Positions 45,079 through 53,730 of a stretch of 64,000 nucleotides of DNA are shown piece after piece. How positions within the stretch are numbered: position 1 is the stretch's first letter; the number at the start of each line of letters is the position of its first letter. The position numbers and the translations under genes are program-made. The notes beneath the pieces are model-generated. The model worked only from the letters and a program-made list of their open reading frames with translations, was not told the origin of the DNA and ran no database searches. Source of the DNA: Azospirillum sp. TSH58 (GTDB taxonomy: Bacteria; Pseudomonadota; Alphaproteobacteria; Azospirillales; Azospirillaceae); contig NZ_CP022369.1 in NCBI RefSeq assembly GCF_003119115.1, forward strand, positions 496,001 through 560,000, in the 5' to 3' direction.

Positions 45079-45813
45079 ATGGCACAGAACAAAAGAGCGC
45101 TGGTGCTCAGCGCCCACTCGGCGGATTTCGTGTGGCGCGCCGGCGGCGCCATCGCGCTGCATCAGAAGAAGGGCTACGAGGTCACCATCGTCTGCCTGTC
45201 CTACGGCGAGCGCGGCGAGTCCGCCAAGCTGTGGAAGCAGGAGGGCTGCACGCTGGACCATGTGAAGGCGGAGCGCCGCAAGGAGGCCGAGGCCGCCGCC
45301 AAGGCGCTGAACGCCCACGACATCCAGTTCTTCGACCTGGGCGACTACCCGCTGGAGATCGACCGCGAGGCCAAGTTCCGTCTCGTCGACGTGATCCGCA
45401 AGGTGCAGCCGGCCTTCCTGATGAGCCACTCGCACTACGACCCCTACAACACCGACCATTCCTACGCGACCAAGGTCCTGATGGAATGCCGGATGATCGC
45501 CCAGGCCTGGGGCCACAATCCGGGCCAGAAGGTGCTCGGCGCGCCGCAGCTCTACCTGTTCGAGCCGCACCAGACCGAGCAGATGGGCTGGAAGCCGGAC
45601 GTCTTCCTCGACATCACCGAGGTGTGGGACAACAAGCGCGCCGCCATCGAATGCATGGCCGGGCAGGAGCATCTCTGGGATTATTACACCAACCTGGCGC
45701 AGAACCGCGGCAACCACTTCCGTCGCAACTCCGGCGGGCAGGCCGGCGGGCGCAACGCCCGCTACGCCGAGGGCTTCCAGTCGGTCTATCCCCGCACCGT
45801 GGATGAGCTGTGA
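45079..45813 (+). CDS. galB: 4-oxalomesaconate hydratase GalB (PIG-L/LmbE family)
   Basis: A 244-residue zinc-type hydrolase fold enzyme. The AHSADFVWRAGG motif near residue 10 and SHSHYDPYNTDHSYA near 115 provide the metal-binding His/Asp residues of the LmbE family. GalB members of this family hydrate 4-oxalomesaconate to 4-carboxy-4-hydroxy-2-oxoadipate, the role filled by LigJ in other organisms. It is the first gene of the plus-strand operon. GGGGAG precedes ATG 45079. Confidence 0.9.
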   Translation: MAQNKRALVLSAHSADFVWRAGGAIALHQKKGYEVTIVCLSYGERGESAKLWKQEGCTLDHVKAERRKEAEAAAKALNAHDIQFFDLGDYPLEIDREAKFRLVDVIRKVQPAFLMSHSHYDPYNTDHSYATKVLMECRMIAQAWGHNPGQKVLGAPQLYLFEPHQTEQMGWKPDVFLDITEVWDNKRAAIECMAGQEHLWDYYTNLAQNRGNHFRRNSGGQAGGRNARYAEGFQSVYPRTVDEL

Positions 45814-46484
45814 TGAACGTCGTCGTCCAAACCATCGAGCGGGCCGACCCGGCGGTGATCGCCGGTCTGGCCGAATGCGGCGTCGCCACCGTGCACGAGG
45901 CGCAGGGCCGCAAGGGCCTGCTGTCCTCCGCCTTGCGGCCGATCTATCCCGGCGCCCAGATCGCCGCCTCGGCGGTGACCGTCCTGGCCCCGCCGGCCGA
46001 CAACTGGATGCTCCACGTCGCCATCGAGCAGGTGACGCCGGGCGACATCCTGGTGCTCGCCACCACCTCGCCGTCGGACGCCGGTTATTTCGGCGACCTG
46101 CTGGCGACCTCGGCCAAGGCGCGCGGCTGCGCCGGTCTGGTCATCGACGCCGGGGTGCGCGACGTCAAAACGCTGACCGACATGGGCTTCCCGGTCTGGT
46201 CGCGGGCGGTCTGCGCGCAGGGCACGGTGAAGGAGACGCTGGGCTCGGTCAACGTGCCGGTGGTCTGCGCGGGCGCGCTGGTCAACCCCGGCGACGTGAT
46301 CGTCGCGGACGACGACGGCGTCTGCGTGGTCCGCCGCGAGGAGGCCGCCGGGGTGCTGGCGAAGGCGCGGGACCGGCTGGCGAAGGAGGAGGAGAAGCGG
46401 GCGCGGCTCGCCGCCGGCGAACTCGGCCTCGACCTCTACGGCATGCGCGGCCCGCTCGCCGCGAAGGGGCTGCGCTATGTCTGA
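45813..46484 (+). CDS. ligK: 4-carboxy-4-hydroxy-2-oxoadipate aldolase LigK/GalC
   Basis: A 223-residue class II pyruvate aldolase of the HMG/CHA aldolase (RraA-like) family. Conserved parts are CGVATVHEAQGRKGLLSSALRPIYPG, GDILVLATTSPSDAGYFGDLLATSAKARGCAGLVIDAGVRD (metal Asp and catalytic Arg) and NPGDVIVADDDGV. It splits the hydroxy-oxoadipate into pyruvate and oxaloacetate, the last pathway step. Its ATG at 45813 shares a base with the galB stop (TGATG); a GTG at 45810 is also possible. Confidence 0.93.
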   Translation: MNVVVQTIERADPAVIAGLAECGVATVHEAQGRKGLLSSALRPIYPGAQIAASAVTVLAPPADNWMLHVAIEQVTPGDILVLATTSPSDAGYFGDLLATSAKARGCAGLVIDAGVRDVKTLTDMGFPVWSRAVCAQGTVKETLGSVNVPVVCAGALVNPGDVIVADDDGVCVVRREEAAGVLAKARDRLAKEEEKRARLAAGELGLDLYGMRGPLAAKGLRYV

Positions 46485-47535
46485 CGGCGTGCGCTGCCTG
46501 TGGATGCGCGGCGGGACCTCCAAGGGCGGGTATTTCCTGGCCGACGACCTGCCGCCCGGCACGGCGGCGCGCGACGCCTTCCTGCTGCGGGTGATGGGCT
46601 CGCCCGACCCGCGCCAGATCGACGGGATGGGCGGCGCCGACCCGCTGACCTCCAAGGTGGCGGTGGTGCGCCGGTCGGAACGGCCGGGCGTGGACGTCGA
46701 CTACCTGTTCCTCCAGGTGTTCGTGGACAAGGCCGTCGTCACCGACGCCCAGAACTGCGGCAACATCCTGGCCGGCGTCGGCCCCTTCGCCATCGAGCGC
46801 GGCCTCGTCCCCGCTCGCGACGGCGTGACGCCGGTGACCATCCACATGGAGAACACCGGGCAGGTGGCGGTGGCGAGCGTGCCGACGCCGGGCGGGGCGG
46901 TGACCTACCGGGGCGAGGCGCGCATCGACGGCGTGCCCGGCACAGCGGCGGCGATTCCCATCGAGTTCCGCGACACCGCCGGCTCCTCCTGCGGGGCGCT
47001 GCTGCCGACGGGCAACGCGGTGGACGTCATCGACGGGGTTCCGGTCACCTGCATCGACAACGGCATGCCGGTGGTGCTGCTGCGCGCCGCCGACCTCGGC
47101 GTGCGCGGCGACGAGACGCGGGAGGAACTCGACGCCGACGCGGCGCTGAAGGCGCGGCTGGAGTCCATCCGGCTGCAGGCCGGGCCGCTGATGACTCTGG
47201 GCGACGTGAGGGACAAGTCGGTGCCGAAGATGACTCTGGTCAGCGCGCCGGCCAACGGCGGGGCGATCTCGACCCGGACCTTCATCCCGCACCGCTGCCA
47301 CGCCTCCATCGGGGTGCTCGGCGCGGTCAGCGTGGCCACCGCCTGCGCGCTGGAGGGCTCCCCCGCCGCGGCGCTCGCCGTGGTCCCCGGCGGCGCCACC
47401 CGGACGCTGAGCATCGAGCATCCGACCGGCGAGATGACCGTGGTCCTCGACCTGGACGGGTCCGGAACGGTGACCCGCGCCGCCCTGCTGCGCACCGCCC
47501 GCAAGCTGTTCGACGGCACCGTCTACGCCGACTGA
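46477..47535 (+). CDS. galD: 4-oxalomesaconate tautomerase GalD (PrpF family)
   Basis: A 352-residue protein of the PrpF/diaminopimelate-epimerase-like fold. Typical parts are CLWMRGGTSKGGYFLADDLP at the start, the QNCGNILAGVGPFAIERGL catalytic Cys block and HRCHASIGVLGAVSVATAC. In galate/protocatechuate pathways GalD interconverts the keto and enol forms of 4-oxalomesaconate, linking LigI and GalB. It overlaps ligK by 8 bases. Confidence 0.88.
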   Translation: MSDGVRCLWMRGGTSKGGYFLADDLPPGTAARDAFLLRVMGSPDPRQIDGMGGADPLTSKVAVVRRSERPGVDVDYLFLQVFVDKAVVTDAQNCGNILAGVGPFAIERGLVPARDGVTPVTIHMENTGQVAVASVPTPGGAVTYRGEARIDGVPGTAAAIPIEFRDTAGSSCGALLPTGNAVDVIDGVPVTCIDNGMPVVLLRAADLGVRGDETREELDADAALKARLESIRLQAGPLMTLGDVRDKSVPKMTLVSAPANGGAISTRTFIPHRCHASIGVLGAVSVATACALEGSPAAALAVVPGGATRTLSIEHPTGEMTVVLDLDGSGTVTRAALLRTARKLFDGTVYAD

Positions 47536-47560
47536 CTTTTTTCCCCGAAGGGAGCCTTCC

Positions 47561-48436
47561 ATGGACGCCGACTATCGTCCCTTCCACCCGAACCCGAGCA
47601 AGCCGGCCTACACGCCGCCGCCCGGCGCGGTGGACGCCCACTGCCACGTCTTCGGTCCGGCCGACCGCTTCCCCTACGCGCCGGAGCGCAAATACACCCC
47701 CTGCGACGCGCCGAAGGAAACGCTGTTCGCCCTGCGCGACGATCTGGGCTTCGCGCGCAACGTCATCGTCCAGGCGACCTGCCACGGCAAGGACAACCGG
47801 GCGCTGGTCGACGCGCTGAAGGCCTCCAACGGGCTGGCGCGCGGCGTCGCCTCGGTCGGCCCCGCGATCACCGAGGGCGAACTGGCCGAACTGCACGAGG
47901 CCGGCGTGCGCGGCGTGCGCTTCAACTTCGTCAAGCGTCTGGTGGACGCCACGCCCAAGGAGGTCTTCCTCGGCATCGCCGACCGGATTGCCAAATTCGG
48001 CTGGCACATCGTGGTCTATTTCGAGGCGCCGGACCTGGACGACCTCACGCCCTTCCTGCGCGAGCTGCCCACCACCATCGTCGTGGACCACATGGGCCGC
48101 CCGGACATCGCCAAGGGCGTGGACCACCCCCAGTTCCAGAAATTCGTCGCCCTGATGGCCGAGAACCCCAAGGTCTGGAGCAAGGTGAGCTGCCCAGAGC
48201 GGCTGAGCGTCCAGGGTCCGCCGTCCTACGACGACGTGGTGCCCTTCGCCCGCCTGCTGGTCGACCGCTTCACCGACCGCGTGCTGTGGGGCACCGACTG
48301 GCCGCACCCGAACATGACCTCGCACATGCCCGACGACGGGCATCTGGTCGACGTCATCCCCCGCATCGCCACCGACGAGGCCAAGCGGAAGGCGCTTCTC
48401 GTCGACAACCCGATGCGGCTTTACTGGTCCGAATAA
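47561..48436 (+). CDS. ligI: 2-pyrone-4,6-dicarboxylate hydrolase LigI
   Basis: A 291-residue amidohydrolase-superfamily enzyme. The metal-free or single-metal LigI pattern is seen in VDAHCHVFGPADRFPYAPERKYTPCDAP, VVDHMGRPDIAKG and the C-terminal GTDWPHPNM Asp. It opens the pyrone ring to 4-oxalomesaconate. AAGGGAG lies 5 bases before the ATG. The gene order galB-ligK-galD-ligI-ligA-ligB gives every step from ring cleavage to pyruvate, except LigC, which is encoded divergently. Confidence 0.95.
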   Translation: MDADYRPFHPNPSKPAYTPPPGAVDAHCHVFGPADRFPYAPERKYTPCDAPKETLFALRDDLGFARNVIVQATCHGKDNRALVDALKASNGLARGVASVGPAITEGELAELHEAGVRGVRFNFVKRLVDATPKEVFLGIADRIAKFGWHIVVYFEAPDLDDLTPFLRELPTTIVVDHMGRPDIAKGVDHPQFQKFVALMAENPKVWSKVSCPERLSVQGPPSYDDVVPFARLLVDRFTDRVLWGTDWPHPNMTSHMPDDGHLVDVIPRIATDEAKRKALLVDNPMRLYWSE

Positions 48437-48464
48437 GTCAGAAACGATCCGGAGGAAACAAACC

Positions 48465-48818
48465 ATGAGCGCACCGACGCCACACGAGCCGATACCCGGC
48501 ACCACCATCTTCGACGGCCGGATGGCCATGAAGGGCTATCCGCTGAACAAGATGTGCTACTCGTTCAACGAGGCGGCGGCCCGGCAGGAGTTCCTGGCCG
48601 ACGAGGACGCCTACTGCGCCAAGTTCGGCCTGAACGACGAGCAGAAGAAGGCCGTCAAGGACCGCAACGCCCTGGCCCTGCTCGCGGCGGGCGGCAACAT
48701 CTACTACCTCGCCAAGTTCATCGGCATGCTCGGCCTGAACGTCCAGGACATCGGCGCGCAGCAGACCGGCATGACGGTCGAGGAATTCAAGGCGAAGCTC
48801 AAGGCGGCGGGGAACTGA
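48465..48818 (+). CDS. ligA: Protocatechuate 4,5-dioxygenase alpha subunit LigA
   Basis: A 117-residue, all-helical small subunit with the LigA family sequence NKMCYSFNEAAARQEFLADEDAYCAKFGL, then AGGNIYYLAKFIGMLG and DIGAQQTGMTVEEFKAKL. It covers the active site of LigB. A strong GGAGGAAA lies before the ATG, and ligB follows after 4 bases. Confidence 0.96.
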   Translation: MSAPTPHEPIPGTTIFDGRMAMKGYPLNKMCYSFNEAAARQEFLADEDAYCAKFGLNDEQKKAVKDRNALALLAAGGNIYYLAKFIGMLGLNVQDIGAQQTGMTVEEFKAKLKAAGN

Positions 48819-48822
48819 GACC

Positions 48823-49665
48823 ATGGCCAAGATCGTCGGTGGCGTCACCACCTCCCACATTCCCGCGATCGGCAACGCCATCGCCAACGAACTGTTCGAG
48901 GACCCCTATTGGAAGCCGTTCTTCGACGGCTATCCCAAGGCCCGCGACTGGCTGGCCGAGGTCAAGCCGGACGTGGCCATCGTGGTCTACAACGACCACG
49001 GGCTGAACTTCTTCCTCGACAAGATGCCGACCTTCTCCATCGGCGCGGCCCCCGAGTACCAGAACAAGGACGAGGGCTGGGGCCTGAAGCCGCTGCCGCC
49101 CTACCCCGGCGATCCGGAGCTGTCCTGGCACATCATCGAATCGCTGGTGAACGACGAGTTCGACATCTGCTCCTGCCAGGAGATGGCGGTGGACCACGGC
49201 TTCACCGTGCCGATGGCCCTGCTGTGGCCCGACCAGACGCAGCGGCCCGTCCGCACCATCCCGGTGGCGGTCAACACGGTGCAGCACCCGCTGCCGACTC
49301 CGGCGCGCTGCCTGAAGCTGGGCGAGGCCATCGGCCGCGCGGTGGCCTCCTACCCCAAGGACCTGAAGGTGGTCGTGCTGGGCACCGGCGGCCTGTCGCA
49401 CCAGCTCGACGGCGAGCGGGCGGGCTTCATCAACAAGGACTTCGACCTGATGTGCCTTGAGAAGATCGTCGACGAGCCGGAGGCGCTGGCGAAATACTCC
49501 ATCCACGATCTGGTCCGGCTGGCCGGCGCCCAGGGGGCGGAGCTGATCCTCTGGCTGATCATGCGCGGCGCGCTGGGCAAGAGGGTCTCGAAGGTCCACA
49601 GCAACTACCACATCCCGATCTCCAACACCGGGGCCGGCCTGCTGGTGCTGGAAAGCGCGGCCTGA
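48823..49665 (+). CDS. ligB: Protocatechuate 4,5-dioxygenase beta (catalytic) subunit LigB
   Basis: A 280-residue type II extradiol dioxygenase. The Fe(II) ligands expected in the family are present as His12 (TTSHIPAIG), His58 (YNDHGLNFF) and Glu239 (GAELILWLIMRG), and the acid-base His192 is in GGLSHQLDG. It opens protocatechuate between C4 and C5. It ends the plus-strand operon, followed by a strong terminator. Confidence 0.96.
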   Translation: MAKIVGGVTTSHIPAIGNAIANELFEDPYWKPFFDGYPKARDWLAEVKPDVAIVVYNDHGLNFFLDKMPTFSIGAAPEYQNKDEGWGLKPLPPYPGDPELSWHIIESLVNDEFDICSCQEMAVDHGFTVPMALLWPDQTQRPVRTIPVAVNTVQHPLPTPARCLKLGEAIGRAVASYPKDLKVVVLGTGGLSHQLDGERAGFINKDFDLMCLEKIVDEPEALAKYSIHDLVRLAGAQGAELILWLIMRGALGKRVSKVHSNYHIPISNTGAGLLVLESAA

Positions 49666-49733
49666 TCGGGAAACCGCCGCCGATGGCCCCCGTCCGCCGC
49701 CGCGTTCCCCGGCGGGCGGGGGCCATAAGCGCA

Positions 49734-49769
49734 AGGCCGGTGCAGCGCGCGCTGCACCGGCCTGTTTTT
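49734..49769 (+). terminator. Rho-independent terminator after ligB
   Basis: A perfect 30-base palindrome (AGGCCGGTGCAGCGC and its complement) is followed by GTTTTT on the plus strand. A second GC stem at 49686-49723 precedes it. They close the lig operon before the convergent reductase gene. Confidence 0.88.
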
Positions 49770-49786
49770 GCTTGCCGTCTGGTCGA

Positions 49787-51031
49787 TCACCGGGTCAGGG
49801 ACGCCAGCGGAAAGCCCTCGTCGGCGGCCTGTTCGGGCGTCAGGGCGGCCTTGCGGTCCAGCAGCTTGCGGCCCGCCATATGGTCCGCCGGGCGGTTGAC
49901 GGAATCGATGGCGACCAGCGCGCCCTCACGGAAATAGAAGGCCGAGAAGCGGCGTTCCTCCGGCGAACCGCGCAGCGCCATCCGGTCGTGATCGGCGGAC
50001 AGCCCGACGATCTGCAGCTTCACGTCATACTGATCGGACCAGAACCAGGGCGCCGCCGTGAAGGGACGCTCCCGCCCCAGCAGCGCGGCGGCGGCCGACT
50101 TGCCCTGCTCGACGGCGTTCTGGACCGACTCCAGCCGCAGCAAGGCCCCAGAGCTGGTGCGCCGGGCCGTGCAGTCGCCGACCGCGACGATGGCCGGATC
50201 GTCGGTGCGGGCGCAGTCGTCCACCAGGACGCCGCCGTCGCACGCCAGCCCGCAGCCTTCGGCCAGCGCCGTGTCGGGGACGATTCCGACGCCGACGACC
50301 ACCAGATCCGCCGGATGCGTCCGCCCGTCGGCGGTGCGCACGGCGGTGACGCGGCCGCCCTGCCCGTCCAGCCCGACCACCTTGGCCCCCAGCGCGACCG
50401 TCACGCCCTGGCCGCGGTGCAGATCGGCGTAGAAGCCCGCCAGGAACGGCGTCGCCGAGCGGGCGAGCAGCCGGTCGGCCGCCTCCAGGATGGTCACCTC
50501 CAGGCCGCGCTTCCGCGCCGCCGCCGCGACCTCCAGCCCGATGTAGCCGCCGCCGATCACCACCACCCGCGCCGCCCGGTCGAGCGCCGCGCGTATCCGC
50601 CGGGCGTCGTCCAGCGACCGCAGGCCCAAAACGCCGTCCAGCCCATCACCGGTGATCGGCAGACGGCGCACCCGCGCGCCGGTGGCCAGCGCCAGCCCGC
50701 GATAGCCCAGGCGGCGCCCGTCCTCCAGGCGCACCTGGCGGGCCGGGCGGTCGATGGCGACGACGCGCGTGCCGGTGAGCAGGGCGATGCGCTGCCGTTC
50801 GAAGACCTCGGCGCCGCGGATGGCGAGCTGCGCCTCCTCCATCATGCCGGCGAGAATCGCCTTGGACAGCGGCGGCCGGTGGTAGGGGGCCGACGCCTCC
50901 TCGCCGATCAGCGTGATGGGACCGTCATAGCCCTCGGCGCGCAGGGATTCGGCGACCTGCAGCCCGCCCTGCCCTGCCCCGACGATGACCATTCCCGCGT
51001 CCGCGGGCTCCGACTGCGCCGGGCCGCCCAT
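49787..51031 (-). CDS. Ferredoxin reductase of the P450 system (FAD/NADH)
   Basis: A 414-residue flavoprotein of the putidaredoxin-reductase type. The FAD motif is VIVGAGQGGLQVAESLR, the NAD motif VIGGGYIGLEVAAAARKRG, the second FAD contact AVGDCTAR, and a C-terminal domain begins near FWSDQYDVKLQIVG. It passes electrons from NADH to the ferredoxin, whose stop codon shares a base with this ATG (51031). Order on the minus strand is P450, ferredoxin, reductase, a complete class I P450 chain. Confidence 0.93.
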   Translation of the reverse strand: MGGPAQSEPADAGMVIVGAGQGGLQVAESLRAEGYDGPITLIGEEASAPYHRPPLSKAILAGMMEEAQLAIRGAEVFERQRIALLTGTRVVAIDRPARQVRLEDGRRLGYRGLALATGARVRRLPITGDGLDGVLGLRSLDDARRIRAALDRAARVVVIGGGYIGLEVAAAARKRGLEVTILEAADRLLARSATPFLAGFYADLHRGQGVTVALGAKVVGLDGQGGRVTAVRTADGRTHPADLVVVGVGIVPDTALAEGCGLACDGGVLVDDCARTDDPAIVAVGDCTARRTSSGALLRLESVQNAVEQGKSAAAALLGRERPFTAAPWFWSDQYDVKLQIVGLSADHDRMALRGSPEERRFSAFYFREGALVAIDSVNRPADHMAGRKLLDRKAALTPEQAADEGFPLASLTR

Positions 51032-51354
51032 CAGCTCTGGGCCTCCGGCAGGCGGATCACGATGCCGTCCAGCGCGTCGCTCACCCGGATCTGGCAGGAC
51101 AGGCGGCTGTTGCTCCGCCGCTCCGACGCCGTGCAGTCGAGCATCTCCTCCTCCGTCTCGCTGGGCGGCGGCAGGGCGTCGACATGCGCCTCGTCCACGT
51201 AGCAGTGGCAGGTCGCGCAGGCGCAGGAGCCGCCGCACTCGCCCTCGATGCCGGCGACGCCGCTTTGCACCGCGCCCTGCATCAGGGTCCAGCCGGTCGG
51301 GATGTCCACGACCTGCTCCAGGCCGTCGTGCTCGATGAAGGTGACCTTCGCCAT
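51031..51354 (-). CDS. [2Fe-2S] ferredoxin of the P450 system
   Basis: A 107-residue ferredoxin of the putidaredoxin/adrenodoxin type. Cysteines are in the pattern C-x5-C-x2-C (GECGGSCACATC) and a fourth in RLSCQIRV. It lies 84 bases after the P450 gene and overlaps the reductase start by one base. Confidence 0.95.
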   Translation of the reverse strand: MAKVTFIEHDGLEQVVDIPTGWTLMQGAVQSGVAGIEGECGGSCACATCHCYVDEAHVDALPPPSETEEEMLDCTASERRSNSRLSCQIRVSDALDGIVIRLPEAQS

Positions 51355-51438
51355 GGCCGAAACTTCCTTTGAAAAACCGTGTTGCGCGTCGTGGCGCGGC
51401 CGGGGCCCGTCCCCCGGCCGCGCCGTCGTCCCAGGTGG

Positions 51439-52602
51439 TCAGCCGACCGCCAGTTCCAGACGGGTCGGGCTGCGGAAGGTGGTGGAGGGCATCCAGGGGA
51501 GCTGGTCCTGCACCCGGACGAACTCCGGCACGCGCTTCAGGAATTCCTCGCAGGCGACGCGGGCGGCCAGACGGGCGAAGGCGGTGCCGAGGCAGGCGTG
51601 GACGCCGCCGCCGAATCCCAGATGCCCCTTCGGCTTGCGGTCGATGTCGTAGAGGTGGGCGTTGGCAAAGCGCCGTTCGTCGCGGTTCCCCGACCCGTAG
51701 GCGAGGCAGACGAAATCGCCGGCGCGCATCGTCTGGCCGTGCAGCTCGACGTCCTTCTGCAGGCAGCGGCGGAAGCGCTGGGCCGAGGTGTTGAAGCGCA
51801 GCGATTCCTCGATGGCGTCGGGGATCAGCGCCGGGTTGGCGGCGAGCCGGCGGCGCGCGTCGGCGTGGTCGGCGAGGTTCAGGGCGAACATCGCGAGGAA
51901 GCCCGACAGGGATTCGATGCCGGCCATGATCAGCGTGGTGATGGTCATCTGCACCTCGCGGTCGGCCAGCTTCTCGCCGGCGACCTCGGCCTGGATCAGG
52001 GCGGTGATCAGGTCGTCGCCGGGCTCGCGCTTGCGCAGCTCCACCAGCTCCTTGGCGTATTCGCTCATCCACTGGAAGGCGGCGAGATGCTCCGGCCCCT
52101 TCTGGCGGGTGCGGGGATCGGACTGCACCATCAGCACGGCCTTGTCGCGCACCATCCGCTCGTTCTCGCGCGGCAGGTTGAACAGGCCGAACAGCACGTC
52201 CACGGTGACCTTGCTGGAGACGTCGCCGACGAAGTCGAAGGTCTTCTCCCCCTGCACGGCGTCGAGCGCCCGGTTGGCCGAGGCGCGCACCGGTTCGGTC
52301 AGTCCCTCCACCGCCTTCTTGGTGAAGGCGAACTGGACGATGCTGCGCAGGCGGTCGTGGCGGGGCGGATCGGTGGTGCCCAGCGTGTTGCCGGCGCGGT
52401 TGGGCATCTCGTCCATCAGGTTGCCCTTGGCCGAAGAATAGGTTTCCCAGTCGTTCAGCGCGGTGACGATGTCGTCGTAGCGCGACAGCACCCACATGTT
52501 GGCCTCCTCGCTCCAGAAGCAGGGATGCTCGTCGCGCAAGGTCTTGTAGAAAGGAAACGGGTCGGCGTCGACGGCCGGGGAGTAGGGATCGAAACGAAAC
52601 AT
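51439..52602 (-). CDS. Cytochrome P450, probably for an aromatic acid ether or ring
   Basis: A 387-residue bacterial P450. The haem-thiolate motif is HLGFGGGVHACLG with Cys337, the ExxR motif is E266-S-L-R269, and the I-helix motif is AGIES at 227-231. The usual acid-Thr pair is therefore Glu230-Ser231. Its own ferredoxin and reductase follow, and a PobR-like AraC gene is divergent. Between protocatechuate genes, a role such as O-demethylation of a methoxybenzoate to 4-hydroxybenzoate or a related phenolic is plausible. This is inference only, as P450 substrate cannot be read from sequence. Confidence 0.9.
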   Translation of the reverse strand: MFRFDPYSPAVDADPFPFYKTLRDEHPCFWSEEANMWVLSRYDDIVTALNDWETYSSAKGNLMDEMPNRAGNTLGTTDPPRHDRLRSIVQFAFTKKAVEGLTEPVRASANRALDAVQGEKTFDFVGDVSSKVTVDVLFGLFNLPRENERMVRDKAVLMVQSDPRTRQKGPEHLAAFQWMSEYAKELVELRKREPGDDLITALIQAEVAGEKLADREVQMTITTLIMAGIESLSGFLAMFALNLADHADARRRLAANPALIPDAIEESLRFNTSAQRFRRCLQKDVELHGQTMRAGDFVCLAYGSGNRDERRFANAHLYDIDRKPKGHLGFGGGVHACLGTAFARLAARVACEEFLKRVPEFVRVQDQLPWMPSTTFRSPTRLELAVG

Positions 52603-52667
52603 CGGGCGCAGTCCTCCGACACCCGCGGCAGCGGGCGGCCAATTGGCGGTTTTTGGTTTGGATTGAC

Positions 52668-52695
52668 GCGAACCGTTGCGGTCGCGAACAATTGC
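52668..52695. promoter_or_regulatory. Direct repeat GCGAACNNTTGC, candidate AraC-type site
   Basis: GCGAACCGTTGC and GCGAACAATTGC lie 16 bases apart in the divergent P450/AraC promoter region. Direct repeats of this kind are typical half-sites of AraC-family regulators. Confidence 0.5.
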
Positions 52696-52785
52696 ATCCT
52701 AGACGGGTTCGGCCCCGCCGCGGAATGGACGAAGCGGAAGGAAAATTGTACTTTTCCGACAAACGAAGGCGCGGGGGAGGACGGC

Positions 52786-53703
52786 ATGGAGCAGGATGCG
52801 GAGGGGCCGGCGCGGACGCCTTCCGGTGCGGTGCCGTTGTTCGCGCTCTACGGCGAGGAGGCCCGGCTCACCGACGCCGAATTCATCCACATCGAGGACA
52901 TCGAGAGCCGCAGCCGCCTCTACGACTGGGGCATCGGCTCCCACACCCACCGCGGGCTGTTCCAGCTGGTGGCGGTGCTCGACGGCGGGGCGCGCGTGCA
53001 GATCGACGACCGGGTGGCCGAGGTCGCGGCCCCCTGCGTGATCGTCGTTCCGCCGGCTGTGGTGCATTCCTTCCAGTTCCGGCCGGGCAGCCATGGCTAT
53101 GTGCTGACGGTGGCGGAGGTGATGCTGTTCGATGGAGCCAGCGCGCAGAGCCGGCCGCTGTTCGAGGCGCTGTTCCTGCGCCCCTGCCTGATCGATTTCA
53201 CCGACGCCCCGGCGGCGGCGGGGCGCGTCTCCGCGCTGCTCGACCAGCTGATGACGGAGTTCCGCTGGCCGCAGCTCGGCCGGTCGGCGATGTGCGAGTG
53301 GCTGCTGCGCGGCGTGTTGCTGCTGCTGGAGCGCCAGCGCGCGGCGGCGGCCGGCGCCGACCCGGCGGAGCGCGTGCGCACCGAACTGTTCGCCCGCTTC
53401 CGCGCCCTGGTCGAGCAGCGCTTCACCGAACATTGGCCGATCCCACGCTACGCGGACGCGCTGGGGATCACGGAATCGCGGCTGAACCGCCTGTGCCGGC
53501 ATCTCGCCGGCCGCTCCGCCTTCGAGGTGGTGCAGGACCGCCTGCTGCTCGAAGCCAAGCGCCGTCTGGTCTACATCGCGGCACCGGTGTCGATGATCGC
53601 CTATGAGCTGGGCTTTCAGGACCCCGGCTATTTCAACCGCGTCTTCAAGAGGCTGACCGGGAAGACGCCGGCCGCCTTCCGGCGCGAGGCGCGGGCCGGG
53701 TAG
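52786..53703 (+). CDS. AraC-family regulator, PobR-like
   Basis: A 305-residue regulator. An N-terminal cupin-like sensing domain (about residues 10-160) contains HTHRGLFQLVAVLDGGARVQIDDR and CVIVVPPAVVHSFQF. A C-terminal AraC domain with two helix-turn-helix units covers about 205-303 (YADALGITESRLNRLCRHLAG, then SMIAYELGFQDPGYFNRVFKRLTGKTPAAFRR). This architecture is shared with AraC-type activators of 4-hydroxybenzoate hydroxylase (PobR/PobC). Divergent from the P450, it is the likely activator of that gene. Confidence 0.9.
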   Translation: MEQDAEGPARTPSGAVPLFALYGEEARLTDAEFIHIEDIESRSRLYDWGIGSHTHRGLFQLVAVLDGGARVQIDDRVAEVAAPCVIVVPPAVVHSFQFRPGSHGYVLTVAEVMLFDGASAQSRPLFEALFLRPCLIDFTDAPAAAGRVSALLDQLMTEFRWPQLGRSAMCEWLLRGVLLLLERQRAAAAGADPAERVRTELFARFRALVEQRFTEHWPIPRYADALGITESRLNRLCRHLAGRSAFEVVQDRLLLEAKRRLVYIAAPVSMIAYELGFQDPGYFNRVFKRLTGKTPAAFRREARAG

Positions 53704-53730
53704 AATTGGCCGGGTGGAGCGGGCGGTTTC

